A stretch of DNA of 64,000 nt from Halostagnicola sp. A56 (lineage in GTDB: Archaea > Halobacteriota > Halobacteria > Halobacteriales > Natrialbaceae). Below, piece by piece: positions 58,595 through 64,000 of this stretch (its first letter is position 1; the number at the start of each line of letters is the position of its first letter). The notes below the pieces were generated by a model. That model had not been told where the DNA came from and ran no database searches. It was given only the letters and a program-made list of their open reading frames with translations. Where the stretch lies: contig NZ_JMIP02000017.1 in NCBI RefSeq assembly GCF_000691505.1, positions 248,001-312,000 of the forward strand, given 5' to 3'. The translations under genes were made by a program, and so were the position numbers.

Positions 58595-59193
58595 CAGGCC
58601 TCACCTCCGGGGAGCGGTTCGACGACGGTGAGATCCTTGTCCGCGCCGATCGATCGGATCGACGCGAGTACCTCCTCGGCGCGGCCGGTGTCGATCGCGA
58701 GTCGAAGGCGCGCGCTGGCGATCCCCGTCGTTCCGTCCGGGGCGGCAAGCGAGAGGTCGAGAACGACGGCGTTTGCTTCGGTTTCGATCGCAGAGAGCGT
58801 CTCGGAGAGGTCAGTATCGACGACGTGGCCGACGAGGACGACAGACACCTCGCCGCCGTAGCGTTCCGCTCCGGCCTGGATGACGTTGACGCCACCCTCG
58901 CGGAGGGATTCGACGACATCGGCGAACCGGTCTGGCGGACACTCGAGGTCGACTTCGACCGGAATGTGTCCGCGCGGGGTGATATTCCCGCGCTCGTGGT
59001 GAATACTCAAGAGGTTGCCGCCGTTTTCGGAGATCGGCGCGAGCGCGCGGAGCAACTCGCCGGGCTCGTCGACGAGCTCGAGGCGGACGGTGTACGCGCG
59101 AAGCCCGCCGTCGGAGCTTGGCTGGCTGGACTGGGTTTCGTCTACTGTGCTGGGTCCGGGTCCTGCGCCGTCGGGGGTGGGCGAATCACCCAT
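58594..59193 (-). CDS. ACT-domain amino-acid-binding protein
   Basis: A 199-residue regulatory protein. After an acidic, Pro/Ser-rich N-terminal ~30 residues there is a first ACT domain (AYTVRLELVDEPGELLRALA, ENGGNLLSIHHERGNITPRG) and a second one (EVSVVLVGHVVDTDLSETLS, LRLAIDTGRAEEVLASIRSI). It is coupled to homoserine dehydrogenase and probably gives feedback control by threonine or another amino acid. The start at 59193 is fixed by GGAGGT at 59201-59206 (minus strand), seven bases before the ATG. A GTG at 59202 lies within that ribosome site. Confidence 0.88.
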   Translation of the reverse strand: MGDSPTPDGAGPGPSTVDETQSSQPSSDGGLRAYTVRLELVDEPGELLRALAPISENGGNLLSIHHERGNITPRGHIPVEVDLECPPDRFADVVESLREGGVNVIQAGAERYGGEVSVVLVGHVVDTDLSETLSAIETEANAVVLDLSLAAPDGTTGIASARLRLAIDTGRAEEVLASIRSIGADKDLTVVEPLPGGEA

Positions 59194-59200
59194 CGTCGAC

Positions 59201-59206
59201 ACCTCC
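59201..59206 (-). promoter_or_regulatory. Shine-Dalgarno GGAGGT of the ACT-domain gene
   Basis: A strong ribosome-binding site on the minus strand, seven bases from the ATG at 59193. It decides that start over the GTG at 59202. Confidence 0.7.
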
Positions 59207-59383
59207 CTGAAGGCGTCTACACGTCGTCATAGTCACTATCTGAGTAATGGGCGGGTAAAAACGTATAGTCGTTCCCAAAACTGTCCGGCCCCGACAACGG
59301 CTACCACACGAAATCGAACGGCGAGGGCGGACGGCTACAGAAGAGCCGGATACGGACGATCCAGATAAGCCCAACACGGGCGG

Positions 59384-59749
59384 CTACAGATGGTCTTTTC
59401 CGGGGTTCGACGATCCCCAGTCGCCCCGGCCGCCTTCGGTCCGGTCGATTCCCATGATAGATTCGGCCTGATCGGGACCGCCGAGTTGGTCTCGGGCGTC
59501 GGGGACCCGGACGGTTATGTCCTCGATTTCGTCCCACGTGAGGAGTTCGGCCTCGATGTTGCCCGTCGTAATGTCGCTCACCGAGCAGCCGCTACAACCC
59601 CCGCCGAGTTCGATGATGACCTCGCCGGTGTCGGGGTCTGCGGTTCGAACCGCGCTGGTACCGCCGTGCATCTGGATGATCGGCATCTCGCGTGCGAGCC
59701 ACCGTTCGACGCGCTCGCGGAGCGGCTGTTCGGCCTGGGAGTCACTCAT
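59384..59749 (-). CDS. NifU C-terminal-type Fe-S scaffold protein
   Basis: A 121-residue protein with the NifU/NFU signature: AREMPIIQMHGGTSAVRTAD, EVIIELGGGCSGCSVSDITT. The two cysteines of GCSGC hold a bridging iron-sulfur cluster between two monomers. It delivers clusters to target proteins together with carriers such as the HesB protein at 39481. The Gly-rich C-terminal tail GGRGDWGSSNPGKDHL is not part of the fold. The ATG at 59749 is the first Met of the domain. Confidence 0.9.
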   Translation of the reverse strand: MSDSQAEQPLRERVERWLAREMPIIQMHGGTSAVRTADPDTGEVIIELGGGCSGCSVSDITTGNIEAELLTWDEIEDITVRVPDARDQLGGPDQAESIMGIDRTEGGRGDWGSSNPGKDHL

Positions 59750-59831
59750 TGGCGTCACTACTGTCTCGAGGAAAGAATACGTTCCGCTGCGTCCGAACGA
59801 TCGTGATGGTTTCGCGAACCGACGGGTCGGC

Positions 59832-61217
59832 TCACTGGAAGAGACTCGGATCGGTCAGCGACGGCGGGTCGGGCTGCTCACCGGATTCGATCGGAAACGT
59901 ATACAACGCGTTTTCCGGCCCGTCCGCACTCGTGTAGGCCGTACTACTCGCGAGGAACGCCTCTCCGGGATCGATCACGCGTGCCGTCCAGAACGACGCG
60001 GTCGTCGGCTCGCGCCACCAGGCCAGTTCCGTCGGCGACTCGAGGTCCGAGATGTCGTGGATTTTCACGCCGCCCCCATACCACGACGAGTAGAGGTGGC
60101 CGTCTCGAAGTTCGAAGTTGTGTGACGTCGTCCAGGGTTCACCGCCGTAGGTGCCGTCGTAGCCCTCAGGAGCGTCGATCGTCGACCGGTGGACCGGCTC
60201 GGTCGGATCGGTGAAATCGTAGAGTTCGATGCCGCCGGGGCCGGTCGCCGTCTCGAGGTCGGTCTCCCAGCTCTCGCGGCCGATCGCGAGGACGTCGCCA
60301 GCGTCGTCGAGCGCGGCGAAGTGGTCGTTGCCCGGCAGGCCGAACTGCGCGTCCTGAACCTCGAAATCCGTCTCGTACCCGCGTTGGGTCTCGAGATCCG
60401 TGTCGACGAACCGCGTGAGTAGCTGTGGATCGGACGGATCGCTCACGTCCAGCAGGTATGTGCCCGCGTTCCAGTAGGTGAGCGCCGCGATATCGTCGAT
60501 GACGGTAACGTCGTGGAGATAGCGCAACAGCCAGTCGACGGCCGCCCACTCGGGTTCGTACTCGAGCAGCGACCACCGGGTGAGTTCCGCTATCTCGTCG
60601 CCCGAAATATCGAAAATGACGAGCGGATTTCCCGGCGCTGCTGCGGTCGAACCGGCGTCTGCATCGGTTGCGGTGCCGTCTGTATCGGCCGCGCCGGTAT
60701 TGCTCGTAACGTTGTTCGCGGCCACGTAGAGCACGTCGCCGTCGAGAAAGCAGTTGTGGATGTGATAGTCCGTTTCGTACGGCTCGGCGGCCAGAACTGG
60801 CTCGGCGGGGTCGCTCACGTCGTAGACCAGAAACCCGTGAAACACCCCGCTGAGGTCGTTGGCCGGTCCCGCAACGACCAGCCGATCGGCGCTCACTTTC
60901 ACGTCGAGGATGTCGAGGAACCGTTCGCCCGCGGCGTCGCCCGCGCCCTCGTCCTCGAGCAGGTTCTTCGGCTCGGCCAGCACCGTCAGTTCCTCGGGAT
61001 CGGTTACGTCCACGGCGGCGAAGCCGTCGATGCCGGCCACGTACGCCGTCTCGCCGTCGTCGCCGACGACCACTTCCGCGGCCCCCTCGAGCGAGACGCG
61101 ATCCAGCGGCTCGTAGGAACCCGTTGGATCCTCGGAGCCGGAATCGAACAAACAGCCGGCGACACCGAGAGACAGGCCCGCACCGCCGGTCGCCCGAAGA
61201 ACGGCTCGTCGTCGCAT
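59832..61217 (-). CDS. LVIVD-repeat beta-propeller lipoprotein
   Basis: A 461-residue exported protein. MRRRAVLRATGGAGLSLGVA followed by GC shows a twin-arginine-like signal and a lipobox, so it is lipid-anchored outside the cell. The mature protein repeats blades of the form VDVTDPEEL, YDVSDPAEP, FDISGDEI, LDVSDPSDP, YDFTDPTEP and HDISDLESP, typical of LVIVD propellers. Other segments include DYHIHNCFLDGDVLYVAANN. The function of such haloarchaeal surface propellers is unknown; binding of sugars or proteins is possible. The start at 61217 is preferred because the signal peptide begins there. Confidence 0.9.
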   Translation of the reverse strand: MRRRAVLRATGGAGLSLGVAGCLFDSGSEDPTGSYEPLDRVSLEGAAEVVVGDDGETAYVAGIDGFAAVDVTDPEELTVLAEPKNLLEDEGAGDAAGERFLDILDVKVSADRLVVAGPANDLSGVFHGFLVYDVSDPAEPVLAAEPYETDYHIHNCFLDGDVLYVAANNVTSNTGAADTDGTATDADAGSTAAAPGNPLVIFDISGDEIAELTRWSLLEYEPEWAAVDWLLRYLHDVTVIDDIAALTYWNAGTYLLDVSDPSDPQLLTRFVDTDLETQRGYETDFEVQDAQFGLPGNDHFAALDDAGDVLAIGRESWETDLETATGPGGIELYDFTDPTEPVHRSTIDAPEGYDGTYGGEPWTTSHNFELRDGHLYSSWYGGGVKIHDISDLESPTELAWWREPTTASFWTARVIDPGEAFLASSTAYTSADGPENALYTFPIESGEQPDPPSLTDPSLFQ

Positions 61218-61302
61218 GGTCGTATCTGTGATCGCAGCGACCAATAATGCAGCGTCTCGTCGGCTACCGGTTGAGCATGCTCTGGTTCGGTTCGGCGCAC
61301 TC

Positions 61303-61388
61303 CCCCTCGAGTCGTCGCCGGTCGCCGGACGAACTCTCGGGACATCACCGACCGCCGGACTACCCCTCGAGTCGTCGCCGGTCGCCGG
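61303..61388. repeat. 26-bp direct repeat, offset 60 bp
   Basis: cccctcgagtcgtcgccggt followed by cgccgg occurs at 61303-61328 and again at 61363-61388. The second copy contains the last codons and stop region of the ROK gene; the first lies just downstream of it. The spacer reads acgaactctcgggacatcac and on. It appears to be a partial duplication of the gene's 3' end. Confidence 0.6.
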
Positions 61389-62337
61389 TGCCGCCCGTGA
61401 GCGCGCTCGCGATCGCGCCCTCGACGACCACGTCGTCGCCGTGGTCGGTGACCCGAATCTCGGGGACGTTCGTCATCACCATCTCCGAGACCCGCTCGCG
61501 GATCGGGTCGACCACCAGTTCCTCGTTGTGCAACGCGACCGCGCCGCCGAAGGAGACGAGCAGCGGCGCGAACGAGTGGATGATGTTCGTCACGCCCAGG
61601 GCGTTCCAGTGGGCCATCTGGTCGATCGTGTAGTCTGCCAGTTCGTCCTCGCCAGCCAGATCGAAGACATCTTTCGCGGAAAAGTCGGGGTCCTCGAGCG
61701 GCAGGTCGGTCGAAATCGTCGGGTCGTCTTCAGCGAGCAATCGCGTGAACTGCGGGATCGCGTTTCCCGAGCAGTAGGCCTCCCAGTGGCCGTCGCGACC
61801 GCACCCGCAGGTAAGTCGCTCTCGCGGATCGATGACGCAGTGGCCGATCTCGCCGACGTTGCCGTCCCACCCCTGCAGTATTTCGCCGTCACAGCAGACG
61901 CCGGCCCCGATCCCCGACGAAATCGTGATGTAGACCATGTCGTCGGGGTTGCGATCCGCGTGGAAGCGTTCGCCGATGACACCCGCGGCCGTGTCGTTGT
62001 GGAGGTGGACCTCGTCGGTCTCGAGAAGCTTCGAGATCGGGCCCGTCAGGGGGATTCGATCGATGGTGTCCGGGAGGTTCGCCGGATCGATGACCGCCCC
62101 CTCCGCGAGGTCGAACGGCCCGATCGAGCCGATGCCGGCGGCGGCGACCTGTTCCGGACCGATCCCCGCCTCGTCACACGCCGTTCGGACAGTCGCCAGG
62201 ATACCTTCGGTGACGTCGATCCCGGTCGGGCCCCGCGGCGTCCCGTTTTCGCTCCGGCCGATGATCGTCCCGTCATCCGTAGCGACGACCGCGCGCACGT
62301 TCGTCGCGCCGAGATCGACGCCCGCGTAGTAGACCAT
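61360..62337 (-). CDS. ROK-family sugar kinase
   Basis: A 325-residue sugar kinase of the ROK family. MVYYAGVDLGATNVRAVVAT has the phosphate-binding loop, LHNDTAAGVIGE has the catalytic Asp region, and TISSGIGAGVCCDGEILQGW, GNVGEIGHCVIDPRERLTCG with CGRDGHWEAYCSG carries the zinc site (His and three Cys). It most likely phosphorylates glucose, N-acetylglucosamine or a related sugar. Whether it works with the secreted amylase and GH3 enzyme, which would release glucose, is inference; they are not linked. A TATA-like acttaag lies about 30 bases upstream on the minus strand. Confidence 0.92.
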   Translation of the reverse strand: MVYYAGVDLGATNVRAVVATDDGTIIGRSENGTPRGPTGIDVTEGILATVRTACDEAGIGPEQVAAAGIGSIGPFDLAEGAVIDPANLPDTIDRIPLTGPISKLLETDEVHLHNDTAAGVIGERFHADRNPDDMVYITISSGIGAGVCCDGEILQGWDGNVGEIGHCVIDPRERLTCGCGRDGHWEAYCSGNAIPQFTRLLAEDDPTISTDLPLEDPDFSAKDVFDLAGEDELADYTIDQMAHWNALGVTNIIHSFAPLLVSFGGAVALHNEELVVDPIRERVSEMVMTNVPEIRVTDHGDDVVVEGAIASALTGGTGDRRRLEG

Positions 62338-62490
62338 TCCTATCGTAAGGACGACCGCGGCGTTACTTAAGTTGCCAGTTTACTCGAATTGGAGTTAACA
62401 CGTGACATGGTGCTGTGACACGGTACTCGAGTCGCGGCGAAGCGTCCCTTCGCGGATAGTCTCGGAAGCGGGAACTGCCCGCTCGAGCGG

Positions 62491-62946
62491 TTAGCTATCG
62501 TTCCGGACGAACGTAACGGGCGCGGGCGACGACAGCAGGATGTCCTGTGCGGTCGAACCGAACACCGCCTTGCCCGCTGGCGACCGCTTTCGACCACCGA
62601 CGACGACCCGGTCGGCGTCGGTCGTCTCCGCGAGATCGACGATCGTCTCGCCGTGATCGCCGACGGCTCCACGGATGTCGTAGGAGATGTCGTGTTCGTC
62701 CAGCGCCCGCTCGAGTTCGCGGATCGTCGCGTGGTGGTTCGCGACGTCGTTCGCGTCGAAGTCGTCGCGTTGCTGATCGAAGTCGAGTCGATCACAGACC
62801 TCCGCGTACTCGTCGGACGTGAAGACGTGGGCGAGCACGACGGTCGCGCCCGTCGGCGCGGCAACCTCGATGACTGCCTGTGCGAGTTCGTCGATTCGGT
62901 CGGAGTCGGTCGGTCCGACGGCCAGTAAAATCGTATCGAGCGACAT
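62491..62946 (-). CDS. Universal stress protein (UspA family)
   Basis: A 151-residue UspA domain. The start is MSLDTILLAVGPTDSDRIDE, then GATVVLAHVFTSDE, VGDHGETIVDLAETTDADRV and VVGGRKRSPAGKAVFGSTAQ, which carries the ATP-binding G-x2-G-x9-G-(S/T) pattern, then DILLSSPAPVTFVR. It probably binds ATP and acts as a stress regulator. The upstream minus-strand gtttaagc at about 62971-62978 is a TATA candidate. Confidence 0.92.
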   Translation of the reverse strand: MSLDTILLAVGPTDSDRIDELAQAVIEVAAPTGATVVLAHVFTSDEYAEVCDRLDFDQQRDDFDANDVANHHATIRELERALDEHDISYDIRGAVGDHGETIVDLAETTDADRVVVGGRKRSPAGKAVFGSTAQDILLSSPAPVTFVRNDS

Positions 62947-63088
62947 ACCACCGACAACTCACCCCACCCGCTTAAACGTTAACTGAATCTCGAGTACTGA
63001 ACTCCGAGTACCGAACCACTCGAGAGCGCCGGCGATCGACTGAACCGACGTGCAATACACCTAACCCCGCGGGAGTCAGACGGAGCGT

Positions 63089-63829
63089 ATGGACGGACCA
63101 GATCTCACGGAACAGGTGGTTCTCGTCACCGGAAGCGGGCGCGGTGTCGGGCGGGAACTCCTGCTTTCGACGGCCGAGTGCGGTGCCAGAGTCGCCGTTC
63201 ACTACCACACAAGCGCCGAGGAGGCTCGCGAGGTCGCGGCCACTGCCCGCGAACGCGGCGCGCCCGACTCGACGACGGTGCAGGGCGACGTTACCGACCC
63301 CGACTCGGTCGACGGCCTGGTGTCGGCGGTCGAATCCGAACTCGGCACCGTCGACGTGCTCGTCAACAACGTCGGCGACTTCGCGCCGGAACACTGGGAG
63401 TCGATCGACATAGAGACGTGGAATCGAGTGCTCGAGACGAACCTCAACGGGACTGCGCTCTGTTCGAAGCGCGTGCTCCCAGCCATGCGCGAATCGGGGT
63501 ACGGCCGCATCGTCAACCTCGGCTATGCCTCGAGCGATCGAGCGATGGTCGACCCCAAGAACTTCCCGTACTTCGTCGCCAAGACCGGCGTCCTCCAGTT
63601 CACGCGGATGCTCGCCGCCGACACGCAGGACGACGGGATCACCGTCAACGCCATCTCGCCGTACGTCGTCGAGAACTCCGCGGAGTTCCCCGAGGAGTTA
63701 CCGCGGGGCCGACCGGCGAGTTTCGAGGACCTGATTCGCCCGCTTTATTTCTTCCTTGACCCCGAGAACGGGTACGTGAGCGGCGAAAACATCGAAGTCG
63801 ACGGCGGGTGGCTCCCCGAGGACGTGTAA
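63089..63829 (+). CDS. Short-chain dehydrogenase/reductase
   Basis: A 246-residue Rossmann-fold oxidoreductase. VVLVTGSGRGVGRELLLSTA is the nucleotide-binding loop, VLVNNVGDFAPE is the NNxG motif, GRIVNLGYASSD supplies the catalytic Ser, and NFPYFVAKTGVLQFTRMLAA carries Tyr-x3-Lys. It ends YVSGENIEVDGGWLP as in FabG-like enzymes. The dinucleotide preference is probably NADP, because of the Tyr-His-Thr after the second strand (AVHYHTSAEEA). The substrate is unknown. Confidence 0.92.
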   Translation: MDGPDLTEQVVLVTGSGRGVGRELLLSTAECGARVAVHYHTSAEEAREVAATARERGAPDSTTVQGDVTDPDSVDGLVSAVESELGTVDVLVNNVGDFAPEHWESIDIETWNRVLETNLNGTALCSKRVLPAMRESGYGRIVNLGYASSDRAMVDPKNFPYFVAKTGVLQFTRMLAADTQDDGITVNAISPYVVENSAEFPEELPRGRPASFEDLIRPLYFFLDPENGYVSGENIEVDGGWLPEDV

Positions 63830-63930
63830 ACTCCCGAATCGTGAAGCGGATTCGAACGAGCGCTCGAGCGAATAAATCGAACCGCAACGAGCGCGTGAAC
63901 TGAACCGCAACGAACAGGTGATCGACCGCC

Positions 63931-64000
63931 TCAGCGCGAAGTGAGCCGCTGGCGGGCGAACTTCGCCAACAGCGGGATGTCGCCGGGCTCGAGCAATCGG
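63931..64000 (-). CDS. C-terminal end of a gene continuing beyond the window
   Basis: The minus strand reads RLLEPGDIPLLAKFARQRLT followed by SR and a TGA at 63931-63933. The start is outside the window. The residues are amphipathic helix-like, but 22 residues are not enough to name a family. Confidence 0.5.
   Translation of the reverse strand, partial: RLLEPGDIPLLAKFARQRLTSR

Noticed and set aside
1-64000. CRISPR array or Cas genes
   Set aside because: The only tandem repeats (30000-30115 and 28060-28220) lack spacer structure, and the Cas4-like iron-sulfur nucleases belong to the AddAB-like operon, not to a cas locus.

Overview
The window looks like a chromosomal stretch of an extremely halophilic archaeon (class Halobacteria). 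The evidence is high GC with strongly acidic proteins, TATA-led leaderless starts, and many families confined to haloarchaea: dodecin, a Bat/HTH-10 regulator, HalOD1, DUF5813, DUF7344 and DUF7116-like proteins, and a Zim-like CTAG methylase. An assignment to Natrialbales is only an impression from gene content. One minus-strand tRNA-Ala(CGC) is present; no rRNA, CRISPR array or intact insertion sequence is visible.

Layout. 1-4.05 kb: end of gpmI, a Nudix hydrolase, metY and small conserved genes. 4.05-8.77 kb: a lower-GC accessory patch with truncated gene ends, a decayed duplicate of the 7333-8238 gene, a TumE/HVO_A0114 toxin-antitoxin pair between two near-identical hairpins, and a regulator whose partner gene is cut by a stop codon. 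8.77-24 kb: membrane, GNAT, YchF, UbiA, FAD-oxidase and F420-oxidoreductase genes, a 1043-aa PAS/GAF/Bat sensor-regulator, the DNA methylase and a two-gene methionine synthase. 24.2-24.7 kb: a relic vapBC pair. 25-36 kb: a secreted GH3 glycosidase with a dockerin-like tail, a creatininase-family enzyme, a quinone reductase and a dipeptide/nickel-type ABC operon. 36.4-45.2 kb: a wHTH/membrane pair, hisD, HesB, dodecin, an aminotransferase, a secreted GH13 amylase with a CBM20-like tail and another quinone reductase. 45.2-52.3 kb: three overlapping genes that together resemble a split AddAB recombination helicase-nuclease. 52.5-64 kb: CBS and zinc-ribbon proteins, tRNA-Ala, rhomboid protease, S10, EF-1alpha, homoserine dehydrogenase with an ACT partner, NifU, a LVIVD propeller lipoprotein, a ROK sugar kinase, UspA and an SDR.

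Functional threads. Methionine metabolism appears three times: homoserine supply (hom plus ACT), sulfhydrylation (metY) and methylation (the metE pair). Starch and glucan use is suggested by the secreted amylase and GH3 enzyme and the ROK kinase. The recombination module and the CTAG methylase concern DNA maintenance.

The most important technical observation is that six genes (gpmI, a TIGR04024 oxidoreductase, UbiA, the ABC ATPase, the amylase and hom) each lose frame by one missing base. In every case, restoring a single coding-strand G in a GG or GGG run repairs the reading frame, and three repairs also restore a sensible stop codon. This looks like systematic sequence error rather than six real pseudogenes. 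The substitutions to TGA in the accessory patch and in vapB are of a different kind and look like true decay.
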